Shown here: piece after piece, positions 1 through 8,042 of the stretch | How the letters are laid out: each line of letters opens with the position of its first letter | Position numbering within the stretch: position 1 is the first letter of the stretch | From: Gammaproteobacteria bacterium | Lineage (GTDB): Bacteria > Pseudomonadota > Gammaproteobacteria > Chromatiales > Chromatiaceae | DNA: 55,651 nucleotides | NCBI GenBank assembly: GCA_011390365.1 | Contig: JAABSM010000017.1 | Location: forward strand, 1-55,651 | Reading direction: 5' to 3' | Notes under the pieces: model-generated | The model's input: the letters and a program-made list of their open reading frames with translations, nothing else | The model's database searches: none | Told to the model about the DNA's origin: nothing | Translations under genes and position numbers: made by a program

Positions 1-863
1 AGCCGGGCATCCAGATCGTCGATGGCCGTCACCCGGTGGTGGAGCAGGTCAGCGACACCCCCTTCGTGCCCAATGGCGTCACCTTCGACGAACGGCGACG
101 GATCCTGATCATCACCGGCCCGAATATGGGCGGTAAATCCACCTACATGCGTCAGACCGCGCTGATCGTGCTGCTCGCCTGGTGCGGCGGCTTCGTGCCG
201 GCGGCGTCGGCGGAGATCGGCCCCATCGATCGCATCTTCTCCCGCATCGGCGCATCGGATGACCTGGCCGGCGGACGCTCCACCTTCATGGTCGAGATGG
301 AGGAGACCGCCAATATCCTGCACAACGCCACCGAGCAGAGCCTGGTGCTGATGGACGAGATCGGCCGCGGCACCAGCACCTTCGACGGCCTCTCCCTGGC
401 CTGGGCCTGCGGGGTGGAGCTGGCGGTGCGCATTCGCGCCTTCACCCTCTTCGCCACCCACTACTTCGAGCTGACCACCCTGCCCGACGAGTATCCTGGT
501 ATTGCTAACGTCCATCTCGACGCGGTGGAGCATGGCGACGGCATCGTCTTCATGCACTCGGTCAAGGAGGGACCGGCCAACCAGAGCTACGGCCTGCAAG
601 TCGCCGCCCTCGCCGGTGTGCCCCGGGAGGTGATCCGCCGCGCCAAGCTACGCCTGCGGGAACTGGAAAACGCCGCCCGCCGCCACAGCGACCAGCAATC
701 GCGACAGCTCTCCCTGTTCGAAGAGGAGCCCGCTCAGGCCCAGGAGCTGGTGGTGGATTACACCGAACTGGCGGAGTTCGTCGGCAAACTCGATCCCGAT
801 AACCTGACCCCCAAGCAGGCGCTGGAACGGATCTATCGCATGAAAAAGCTGGTCGATGGCTGA
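1..863 (+). CDS. mutS: DNA mismatch repair protein MutS, C-terminal part (5' end outside window)
   Basis: MutS recognises base mismatches and uses its ATPase to recruit MutL. The reading frame is open from base 3, with no start codon needed: it opens with [16 protein letters not shown], the conserved lead-in to the MutS ATPase domain. The Walker A motif GPNMGGKST follows at about bases 118-144, then STFMVEMEE, the Walker B/signature stretch [16 protein letters not shown] and the ATHYFEL motif. The C-terminal helix-turn-helix and dimerisation tail ends in [11 protein letters not shown]. About 287 codons are visible of a family length near 850. The stop is one base from the stop of the convergent yidD-like gene. 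Identity is certain; only the N-terminal mismatch-binding and connector domains are missing, because of the window edge. Confidence 0.98.
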   Translation, partial: PGIQIVDGRHPVVEQVSDTPFVPNGVTFDERRRILIITGPNMGGKSTYMRQTALIVLLAWCGGFVPAASAEIGPIDRIFSRIGASDDLAGGRSTFMVEMEETANILHNATEQSLVLMDEIGRGTSTFDGLSLAWACGVELAVRIRAFTLFATHYFELTTLPDEYPGIANVHLDAVEHGDGIVFMHSVKEGPANQSYGLQVAALAGVPREVIRRAKLRLRELENAARRHSDQQSRQLSLFEEEPAQAQELVVDYTELAEFVGKLDPDNLTPKQALERIYRMKKLVDG

Positions 864-864
864 A

Positions 865-1260
865 TCAGAACGGCGTGCAGGCGCAGCCATCACAACCGCC
901 CGCGGCGGCCGCGCCGGCGCCGCCAAGGCCGCCTCCGCAGCCTTCAAGGCTATGGGGCAGGCACTCGCAGGGTAGGGCGGCGAACTCGCAGGCGCTGCTG
1001 TTCCCTTCCTTTCTCCGTTTTTCTCTCGCCTCGCGCCGTTTCCGCAACGCCTCCGCCGCCTTCTTGCACGCACTGAACCGCTCGCGAACCTCCGGCAACG
1101 CACCCCACAGGCCAACCTCCGTGATGCGGTCATGGGTGAAAGCCGAGCAGGATGGGCCGCCCCAAGCGGCCCGATGGGCGCAGCAGAAGCCCTTGCGGGG
1201 GGAGATGTGGCGCTGGTAGAGGCGAATCGCCGCCAATGTGAGTCGGTCCAGGGAGTTCAT
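865..1260 (-). CDS. yidD: YidD-family membrane protein insertion efficiency factor with Cys-rich tail
   Basis: The 131-residue product carries the YidD core IRLYQRHISPRKGFCCAHRA followed by GGPSCSAFTHDRITEVG. This is the variant in which KGFCCA replaces the classical P-x-C-R-F/Y-x-P-T-C-S motif. YidD helps the YidC/Sec insertase place proteins in the inner membrane. A Lys/Arg-rich helix (about residues 65-85) and an unusual Cys/Gly-rich end (CDGCACTPF) follow. The ATG at 1260 was chosen because homology begins there; an in-frame ATG at 1272 is possible and neither has a strong ribosome-binding site. It converges with mutS and stands alone, unlike the usual rnpA-yidD-yidC setting, so it may be a second, divergent copy. 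Confidence 0.75.
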   Translation of the reverse strand: MNSLDRLTLAAIRLYQRHISPRKGFCCAHRAAWGGPSCSAFTHDRITEVGLWGALPEVRERFSACKKAAEALRKRREAREKRRKEGNSSACEFAALPCECLPHSLEGCGGGLGGAGAAAAGGCDGCACTPF

Positions 1261-1310
1261 TTTAACGACCATGGTTGATGCACCAGCCCGGAAATTGACA
1301 CTCCCCAGCC

Positions 1311-1385
1311 TGTGGGAGCGGATTGCATCCGCGAATACGGGGCTTCGTCCGGGCCTCAGTGTCGCGGTTGAAAACCGTTCCCACA
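1311..1385. repeat. REP-like palindromic element (TGTGGGAGCGG / CCGTTCCCACA)
   Basis: The element opens with TGTGGGAGCGGATT and closes with AACCGTTCCCACA, forming imperfect terminal inverted repeats. Two small perfect hairpins lie inside: GCGGAT-tgc-ATCCGC (1318-1332) and CGGTT-gaa-AACCG (1365-1377). The TGTGGGAGCGG end is familiar from dispersed extragenic palindromes of pseudomonads and other gammaproteobacteria. It occupies most of the 203-base gap between the divergent-side ends of the yidD-like and ligase genes. No gene is visible in the gap. Confidence 0.6.
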
Positions 1386-1463
1386 ATTTTCCGCAGGTTG
1401 TGAGTTTGCCGCAATGCGCGTGGGCGCCTCATGTGGATACAGAGATCATGGCTTGGTCGTCTC

Positions 1464-2318
1464 TCATGGCAGTTTGCGAATCCGCAGAAATGATGCGAAT
1501 CGAGGCAGTCCGTTGCTGGTCAGCCCGCGGTATTTGAAGGTGATCAAAGCGCCGATGGGCGGTGGATCGTTGCGCTCCGCGTCGCTCAGCCCGGAGCCGA
1601 TGAACAGTCGCTGCCCATCGGCTAGCTCAACCTCCAGCGCCCCGGTCATGCCGGTATATTTGCCCTTGCCCTCCTTATATCCCGCCACCGTCCCCTCCAT
1701 GGTCTCGAAGGAGACCACCTTCAGCGCCGCATCGCCGCGGCCGGTGGTGTAGGGCGTGTCAGGATCCCGCACCACCAGACCCTCGCCGGCCATGCTCTCC
1801 ACCCTCTCCAACGCTGCATTCAGATGGCCCGGGTCGCGAACGGGGATCTGTTCGATGATATGCAGGTGCTTGACCGGATGATCGCGCAGCCAGACCCGCA
1901 GGCGATCCAGTCGCGCCATCAAGCCGCCCGGCGCATGGGGCACTTCGAAGATGTAGTAGCCCAGCTCCCGCCAGCCCTCGTGGGGATCATCCCGACTCGT
2001 GATGGACTGAATACGAGCGAAATCCCCCCGCTGGGTCCACAACTCCCCATCCAGCTCGAACGGCGGCAGACCCTCGGTGAACCAGGCCGGGGCGGCGAAC
2101 GGGTTGCCCTGCCGAGAGACCAACTCGCTGCCGGTCCAATGGGCCCGCACCCCATCCAACTTCTCGCTCATCAGCCAGCCGGTGACATCTTTATCGGGAG
2201 TGTAGCGTTTGAGCAGGAGGAGGTCGGCGGCTTGGATGGGAGTGAGGGAAAGAAAGACGAGGCACAGTAGTGTGAACAAAGGGTTGGGTAGCGGGATTGC
2301 TTTTGGTTTCCTGATCAT
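1464..2318 (-). CDS. Secreted ATP-dependent DNA ligase (LigE-type minimal ligase)
   Basis: This joins nicks in duplex DNA using ATP. The ATG at 2318 gives 284 residues with a clear signal peptide (basic start, hydrophobic LFTLLCLVFLSL, A-x-A-type cleavage before ADLLLLK), so the enzyme probably acts in the periplasm. Nucleotidyltransferase motif I is SEKLDGVR with the adenylated Lys near residue 53. Motif III is FELDGELW, motif IV EGLVVRDPD and motif V ALKVV; a short OB-fold ends the protein. The size and lack of extra domains match the Lig E group of bacterial ATP-dependent ligases, proposed to act on incoming DNA during natural transformation. That role is a family proposal, not shown here. 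Confidence 0.87.
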   Translation of the reverse strand: MIRKPKAIPLPNPLFTLLCLVFLSLTPIQAADLLLLKRYTPDKDVTGWLMSEKLDGVRAHWTGSELVSRQGNPFAAPAWFTEGLPPFELDGELWTQRGDFARIQSITSRDDPHEGWRELGYYIFEVPHAPGGLMARLDRLRVWLRDHPVKHLHIIEQIPVRDPGHLNAALERVESMAGEGLVVRDPDTPYTTGRGDAALKVVSFETMEGTVAGYKEGKGKYTGMTGALEVELADGQRLFIGSGLSDAERNDPPPIGALITFKYRGLTSNGLPRFASFLRIRKLP

Positions 2319-2331
2319 GGAGCGATGCTTC

Positions 2332-2931
2332 TCAAGAGGTTTGCCAGTATTTGTCCCACTCGCGGCATAGCTTGCGGAAGGATCGACTTGCCGCATACAC
2401 CGCGGCGAGGTCCATCTGTTGGGTCAGGGCAGGCTGATCGAGTACTTCCGAATATTTTTTCCCTGACATTCGCCGCCCGATCCACCCCTTGGCATCGCGA
2501 GGGACTTCAGCATCGGGGAGTGGTTTGTCGTTGTCAAGCGCAAAGCCCCGGCATCCGTCCAGGGCATTGGCGGCAGCGATAAACCAGGCTTCATATTCTC
2601 GATTGGCCAGTACCACCGAGATTCGCGCGGTTGGGAGGATCTCTCGGGCACGTTGGAGGATTTCATGTCCCAGTTGGGCGGGACAATCATCATCGGCATC
2701 GAACAGGATCAAAATCCAGCCATTCGGCAGGGCTTCGGCATGGGCCAGCAGCAGGTAGCGTTCAAACTCTTGTTCCTTGTTCAGGAAACGGTCGCGCCGC
2801 ACACGGATGGGTGGATTGATCTGCCCAGGGTAGGGTTCCGTGGGCGTTCGCCACTCCCACAGCCGTCGCAACAGGAGGGGTAGGGCTTCGACCTCGCCGG
2901 CCCCCTCTACGATGGGCGTAACTCGGCTCAT
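2332..2931 (-). CDS. DUF4276 family protein, Toprim-like partner of AAA ATPase
   Basis: The 199-residue protein begins with TPIVEGAGEVEALPLLLRRL, carrying the E-G-x-x-E acidic pattern (E9, E13/E15) of DUF4276/Toprim-like folds. An acidic DADDD cluster lies at about residues 78-82 after a beta strand (GWILILF). The family hallmark ANREYEAWFIAA is at about 109-120. Toprim-like proteins of this kind are predicted metal-dependent nucleases. The start codon overlaps the stop of the upstream ATPase gene (ATGA), so the two are translationally coupled. By analogy with OLD, Gabija and PARIS, where an ABC-type ATPase works with a Toprim nuclease, this is the likely effector of a two-gene defence module. 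That role is inference. Confidence 0.8.
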   Translation of the reverse strand: MSRVTPIVEGAGEVEALPLLLRRLWEWRTPTEPYPGQINPPIRVRRDRFLNKEQEFERYLLLAHAEALPNGWILILFDADDDCPAQLGHEILQRAREILPTARISVVLANREYEAWFIAAANALDGCRGFALDNDKPLPDAEVPRDAKGWIGRRMSGKKYSEVLDQPALTQQMDLAAVYAASRSFRKLCREWDKYWQTS

Positions 2932-4130
2932 GGCTTGCGGTCGGCGAATAGGTCCAGCTGACTATGCCTTTGACGATCCAGCTCTTCCGGGTCCGGGGCC
3001 AGTTGATTGAGACGCAGCAGTTCCCCGGGAGTGAAAAGATGGTCCCGCATGGCTTGACGCGACGCCTGGTCAACAGGGGCGAGCTGGGTTTCGCCCTCTT
3101 GCACGGTAACGGACAAGAGATGCTCGGACTCGATCTCGTTGTCATCCAGCAGGTCAGGGCTATGGCTGGTGACCAATACCTGGGTGCGCCGGCTGGCCCG
3201 CTGCAGGGCATCCCGCAATGCGCTGGCCGCGGCCGGATGAAGGGTGGTCTCCGGCTCTTCGATGCCGATCAGGGATGGCGTGTGATCCTGGTTTTCCTGG
3301 TAGAGCGCGGCGAGAATCCCTAGTGCGCGCAGGGTTCCGTCGGACATGTTCTGGGCAAGAAAGCGCCAGGGGTGTTTCTGCCCCGCGACTTCCTGACGAA
3401 ACTCCAGGGTCTCCGCGGGGCCAACGGCTTTCCGTTCAATGCCGTGGATCATAGGGACGACTTTTTGCAGGTACTCCTGAATGGTCGACATGGCATCTCC
3501 AGCGTCGCGTTCCAGGTGAGCGATGACGCTGACGATATTCTCACCCGCGGGTTGCAACAGACGGCCATCCTGAGGGCGCTGCAATTCGCGGATAACCTTG
3601 GGGTTCAGGTTGTAAAAGCCCATGGATGTCAGGGCATCGAAGATGGGGCGAAAAACGGGATTACCCGCGGCATTTACCAGAGCAAGTCGATCAGAGACCA
3701 CGGCGGGAAAGGTGGCCTCACTACTCTCCTTGACCACGCCTTTCTCGACCTTGTAGTAAGGTCCCTTACCCCGCTCGCCGAGGACGCACTCCTCCATCTG
3801 AACCTCGAAGCCCCCTCTCTTCAGGGCGCCAACATTGAAGGAGTATCTCCCCTGCTGGCCATCCCGCAGGCGGAATTCCAGGCGAATGCCGAAATGTGTC
3901 GGGTGCCCCCCTGAGCGGCGCCTGACCTCGGTCAGGCCACCTCGTTTCTGGATCGCATTATCCAGCGAACCGCTTAGCGCATCTTTGACCAGGTGCAGGG
4001 CATCAAGAAAATTGCTTTTGCCAGAGCCATTGGGGCCGACGAGGTAGGTGAGCGCTCCCAGCGGCACATCGCACTGGGCGATGCTTTTGTAGTTTCGCAG
4101 GCCTACGCGTTCGATGAAGATGGCGGTCAT
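2928..4130 (-). CDS. AAA/ABC-type ATPase (AAA_21, OLD/RecF-like), partner of DUF4276
   Basis: The 400-residue protein opens with IERVGLRNYKSI, typical of RecF/OLD-like ATPases. Walker A is GPNGSGKSN at about residues 32-40. The signature-like MSDGTLRALGILAAL precedes Walker B SLIGIEEPETTLHP (acidic pair at 291-292). The switch segment LVTSHSPDLLDD follows. There is no Toprim domain on this chain; that function appears to be supplied by the adjacent, overlapping DUF4276 gene. A GAGAG ribosome-binding site lies just before the ATG at 4130. AAA_21 plus DUF4276 pairs are recurrent in bacterial defence islands, and the neighbouring ietAS-like pair supports that reading here. Confidence 0.85.
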   Translation of the reverse strand: MTAIFIERVGLRNYKSIAQCDVPLGALTYLVGPNGSGKSNFLDALHLVKDALSGSLDNAIQKRGGLTEVRRRSGGHPTHFGIRLEFRLRDGQQGRYSFNVGALKRGGFEVQMEECVLGERGKGPYYKVEKGVVKESSEATFPAVVSDRLALVNAAGNPVFRPIFDALTSMGFYNLNPKVIRELQRPQDGRLLQPAGENIVSVIAHLERDAGDAMSTIQEYLQKVVPMIHGIERKAVGPAETLEFRQEVAGQKHPWRFLAQNMSDGTLRALGILAALYQENQDHTPSLIGIEEPETTLHPAAASALRDALQRASRRTQVLVTSHSPDLLDDNEIESEHLLSVTVQEGETQLAPVDQASRQAMRDHLFTPGELLRLNQLAPDPEELDRQRHSQLDLFADRKP

Positions 4131-4373
4131 GATGCACTCTCAGTTATGCGCATGTTCGTTCTACTCTCTGGCTCCCAAGCGCCAAGACTGTAAAAGTATT
4201 CCGATAAAGCCTCTCTCATCGAGGGATAAGGGGAAGAAGACGGAACACTTTCACAGCCTCTCCGCTTGGGAACTCAGTCGTGGATACGTCGCATCTTGAA
4301 TTGAACCGCGACGTAGTTGAGATGGTGTTCCTACCTGTGGTGCACGGGAGCGAGGAGGATACTGAGCAAGCCA
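4131..4373. other. Non-coding gap between the two defence modules
   Basis: No gene is visible in these 243 bases. They must contain the promoter for the ATPase/DUF4276 pair and the 3' end of the protease transcript, both read leftward. A 9-base inverted repeat, TCCCAAGCG (4173-4181) and CGCTTGGGA (4263-4271), spans 81 bases. It is of unknown meaning. No clear hairpin followed by a T-run was found. Confidence 0.4.
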
Positions 4374-6944
4374 TCATGATGTAGACTGACGGATTTGAAT
4401 CGATGGAGCTATACGCGTTCGTACCTCGTTGTAAATGGGGATATCGATATCTTCGGCAACCTCCAATGATACGACCAATCCGTACGCGACGGGGTTCTGT
4501 ATTTTTCCGGCGTCTTCGCGGCAGTTTACTTTGATTTCGATAAATTCCCCGTCAACGAAAGGCTCTGCTCTCCGGCCTTCGAAAACCTCGTGTTGGACAG
4601 TTCCGCGTCGCACTGCCCGCCAATCGGCATCACTTCGAGTTGGAGCTAAGCCGTTCTTTTTATTTTCAAACCAGAGGCTTGCAGTACGATATTTTTGAGT
4701 GCTTGCCGAGATTGGGGACAACCAAGCCAAGGTAATGGTCAGGCGTCGCCACTCAGGGCGCGATCCCAGCGATGGAGGTAGAGGGAGGTTGAAAACGTGT
4801 GCTTCGCCATTGGAAAGCTGCCCGAAGCCCAAAACTGTTGCTCGCTGTTCTGTGCAATCCAGAACACGGTCCACCGCAGGTAAGCCATAACCAATCCATC
4901 GACTAATCAGCCCACTGAGCTGGCGGCCGTTTTCAGGGGTACGAAGCACCTCGGAAATTCGCGAACCTATGTCACCCCACGAGGAACCATGGACCAGCAT
5001 CGCCTTTAACAGGGACACTTCATAATTCGATGCATCGACTTCAGCCGCTTGATCGCTGAAGATTTGCTGTAAAGAGTCGTAACAAATGCCAGCGGCTCTG
5101 CTGACCAAGGCAGTCGCATTGCTCGTACCGCAACTGTAAGCGGTGGCACTTAATTCACCAGCAAGGCTTCCGGGTGAAGCGACTTTGTTTCCTGGGGGGG
5201 ATATATAAATAGCAGTGTCCAGTCTAACATGTCCGGTTCCAATTGAAGGCTTGTAATATTGCCGTCCTCCGGCAAATAAGAGATCGGGCTTAATAGATCT
5301 ACGATAACCAGACCCAAACGCCGAAACAGGACTAGGAAGAGGAAGAGAAAACGGATCAGTCCCGCGACCCGAAGTAAAAGGGGTAGATGTGTCGTGATGT
5401 AGTGCCCCAACGCTGATGCCGTTAATCGTTTCCGCTGGCGAAAGAAGTTTTCTGTGCCGGGCGTCCCTGTACAGGGCTTTGATCGTTGCCGCTTCAAGTT
5501 CGTCCGCCTCAAAAGCCTCGAATTCTTCCCGAGATACGCCCAAGGATATTGTTGTTGAATGATTCCCGGCGCTGACGACAAACAGCACGCCATACTTCAC
5601 GCTCAACCAGTCCAGCAATCTGGCAATCGGGCTCATAGACTGTGTGAATTGGCGGGTTCGGTCACCGATTGACAAGTTGATTACTTTAATTTGAGGAGCT
5701 GCCGGACCTTCCCTCTGCTCACCCTCGAATAATCGCTTAACGGCCCTGTGGATTAGGTCGACCGCAAGGCAATTTTCAGGAATCCCCTCGGGGCGAGGCG
5801 TGTCGAGCCAGTTCAGTGGCTTCATTATAGGCCGAACGTAAATTGGCCTGGATAGAGGAGGCTGAGGCTGGTTCAGGTCGCCATGGACGATGAGCGATGC
5901 CATTGAGGTGCCGTGGACGCGCTCAGATGCCGCGTAATCAGCTTCCCAGCTATCTGGATCGTCGATAATCAAACGGCCAGCCAAAAAACTGTGATTGGCC
6001 AGCGGAACCCCATCAAAAAGAGCCACGACAGGATCGCCAGTAGGCAGCGGCATCTCTTCAATCTGGGTGATTTCAACATCTCCCTCTGGAGATTTGTCTC
6101 CGACCACCATTTGCCCAACGGGCCTGAAGAACATGATGTTCTCACATTTTACCAGCTCAGTTGTCGGGTTCTCAACGATAGCTCGAATCGCATTAGCCGG
6201 AAGTTCGGCCAGGAGCCCATGGTAGGCGATGCCCTCAATCACGGACTGGTTCAGTATTCGGCCGCCTGTTTGCTGAACGAGGTTCGTGACTTGGTTCGCG
6301 CTAACTGCTCGAAGCTCGTCACTTCCGCGAAACCAAAGCTCAGCCTCAAAGGGAATGACCCGATCACCGTCGTATTCCAGATCCTCATGCCAGATATCAA
6401 TTACGCCGGTTTCAAGTAGCCTGTCCTGAACATCCCACCGACGGATGCTCTTCAGGTGTATGAACACGTCGCGGAACTTTGTAAGACCGCGCTCGAACTG
6501 CATGTTTGGATCAGCCTGGTAGCGTCTCCACAGAGACAGCATCTCGTCGAGGGCTCGCTGATTGGTCATCACCAGATACAGACGGCCATTCAGTTCCTTT
6601 TCAGGATTATTCTCATCATAAAAATCTTGGTCGGGCGCAATCTCGTCGCTCTCGAGTTCACCCATCCACTCGAGCCCCTCGATGCGTTTCACGGCATTGG
6701 CAAAATTGTCCACGCTACCAATGATCTCAATGACCAAAACCTGCTCGGGGTCTATACCCGCAGTGTTTTGCTGAATCTCAACTCTGCGGGCTTCAAAAGC
6801 TTCCTGTAGTTGGTTGAACATCGGGGAAAGGCGTTGACCTTGTCGCGTCACATTGGGCTTATGAACGCGTCCGAACTGGGGCTTCTGTTTCGTCCTATCA
6901 GCCGGTTGTGGCGTCGGGAAAAGGAGTAGTGGACGTTCAGGCAT
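4374..6944 (-). CDS. Subtilisin-like S8 serine protease, IetS-like component of an ietAS-type system
   Basis: The 856-residue protein has a complete S8 catalytic apparatus: Asp311 in VALFDGVPLANH, His344 in RVHGTSMAS, oxyanion Asn461 in VVSAGNH and the nucleophile Ser608 in CGTSNAT. About 300 residues of non-protease sequence precede it, probably a sensing or regulatory region, and about 240 follow. There is no signal peptide, so it is expected in the cytoplasm. The start overlaps the upstream AAA+ ATPase stop by 8 bases. An AAA+ ATPase followed by a large cytoplasmic subtilase is the arrangement of ietAS, reported as anti-phage and first as a plasmid stability locus. Base composition is visibly lower in GC than neighbouring genes, suggesting transfer. 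Confidence 0.85.
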   Translation of the reverse strand: MPERPLLLFPTPQPADRTKQKPQFGRVHKPNVTRQGQRLSPMFNQLQEAFEARRVEIQQNTAGIDPEQVLVIEIIGSVDNFANAVKRIEGLEWMGELESDEIAPDQDFYDENNPEKELNGRLYLVMTNQRALDEMLSLWRRYQADPNMQFERGLTKFRDVFIHLKSIRRWDVQDRLLETGVIDIWHEDLEYDGDRVIPFEAELWFRGSDELRAVSANQVTNLVQQTGGRILNQSVIEGIAYHGLLAELPANAIRAIVENPTTELVKCENIMFFRPVGQMVVGDKSPEGDVEITQIEEMPLPTGDPVVALFDGVPLANHSFLAGRLIIDDPDSWEADYAASERVHGTSMASLIVHGDLNQPQPPLSRPIYVRPIMKPLNWLDTPRPEGIPENCLAVDLIHRAVKRLFEGEQREGPAAPQIKVINLSIGDRTRQFTQSMSPIARLLDWLSVKYGVLFVVSAGNHSTTISLGVSREEFEAFEADELEAATIKALYRDARHRKLLSPAETINGISVGALHHDTSTPFTSGRGTDPFSLPLPSPVSAFGSGYRRSIKPDLLFAGGRQYYKPSIGTGHVRLDTAIYISPPGNKVASPGSLAGELSATAYSCGTSNATALVSRAAGICYDSLQQIFSDQAAEVDASNYEVSLLKAMLVHGSSWGDIGSRISEVLRTPENGRQLSGLISRWIGYGLPAVDRVLDCTEQRATVLGFGQLSNGEAHVFNLPLPPSLGSRPEWRRLTITLAWLSPISASTQKYRTASLWFENKKNGLAPTRSDADWRAVRRGTVQHEVFEGRRAEPFVDGEFIEIKVNCREDAGKIQNPVAYGLVVSLEVAEDIDIPIYNEVRTRIAPSIQIRQSTS

Positions 6945-7944
6945 CCTTCATCTCCGGTTCGTCCTGTTGAGCCACGGTGACTGATCTGGCGGACCAGCTC
7001 TGGAGGGTATTCGATACGATATCCTTCATGTTGGAGTTCGGTTGTTCGAGCACATATTGGCGGAACACGGTCGTGCCGAACTCTTCGACTTCGGCGAAAT
7101 TTGATCCTATTAGGCGTTTAGCCAAAGTGCTAGGCGCGTATCCCAGGGGGATCTTGATCCGACGTTCGAACTTTTCGAACCACTCTGTTAGGCGAGCACG
7201 GGTCGGGCCGGGTAGTGTCATGCGGACCTGGAAGCGTCGCCACACTGCACGGTCCAGTAGTTCGGCATGATTGGTTGCCCCGATGACCATGACATGGCTC
7301 GGTAGGTTGTCGATCTGCATCAGCAGCGAACTCACCACGCGCTTGATCTCACCCGTCTCATGCAGGTCGCCCCGCTCCTTGCCGAGGGTTTCAAACTCGT
7401 CGAAAAAGAGGACGCATTTTCGAGTAGAAGCGTACTCGAACAGTTTCTTCAGACGGATAGCGGTCTCGCCCAAGTAGGTACCGACGACGCTCTCATAGCG
7501 AACCACAAGCAGTGGGACAACCAAGGCTTCGGCAATGGCTTCGGCCAGGGATGTCTTGCCATTACCCGGTGGCCCGATGAGAAGCACGCGGTTGCGGGGC
7601 TCCAGGTTATATGATCGAAGCAGGTCGGTCCGGTGCTGTTCCTGAATCATGCTTTGGCAAATCAGCTGTACCTCATCTGGAAGGATCAAATCAGATAGCT
7701 TTCGCTGGGGCATAACCTCATGGAACAGGTTACCCATGCGCGGATCCAGCATAGGACCACCGCCAGTGGTAACGGGGCGTTCAACCGGCGCGGCATTAAG
7801 TAATTCCTCTAGTTTCTCGGCCAGCACCTTGTGCTGCTTAGTCCGCTCTTCAGCAATAATGGCTTCCGCAACCTTCCTGAAGGCCAATTTATCGCTTTGC
7901 ACCCCAGATTGAACAAGTCGGATTAGTAAGTCAGCTCTAGCCAC
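6937..7944 (-). CDS. AAA+ ATPase, IetA-like partner of the S8 protease
   Basis: The 335-residue ATPase has Walker A GPPGNGKT (about 124-131), Walker B CVLFFDE (177-183), sensor 1 GATN (222-225) and arginine-finger-type RRF (236-238), all of the classical FtsH/p97-like AAA kind. An N-terminal helical domain of about 80 residues (RADLLIRLVQSG, AEAIIAEERTKQ) probably contacts the partner or substrate. A GTG at 7944 is the start. The gene leads a two-gene operon with the protease, overlapping by 8 bases, so the ATPase may unfold or deliver substrate to it, or hold it inactive until infection. Those mechanistic ideas are inference. Confidence 0.85.
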   Translation of the reverse strand: MARADLLIRLVQSGVQSDKLAFRKVAEAIIAEERTKQHKVLAEKLEELLNAAPVERPVTTGGGPMLDPRMGNLFHEVMPQRKLSDLILPDEVQLICQSMIQEQHRTDLLRSYNLEPRNRVLLIGPPGNGKTSLAEAIAEALVVPLLVVRYESVVGTYLGETAIRLKKLFEYASTRKCVLFFDEFETLGKERGDLHETGEIKRVVSSLLMQIDNLPSHVMVIGATNHAELLDRAVWRRFQVRMTLPGPTRARLTEWFEKFERRIKIPLGYAPSTLAKRLIGSNFAEVEEFGTTVFRQYVLEQPNSNMKDIVSNTLQSWSARSVTVAQQDEPEMKDA

Positions 7945-8042
7945 TATTGGTCACTCAGGTTGAAAAGTAATGAAACGAGTACATCCTAACAGGGTCAGAT
8001 TCGCATTTGTGGTGTACAAGGTAGCCTTCTAACGTTCAGGAG

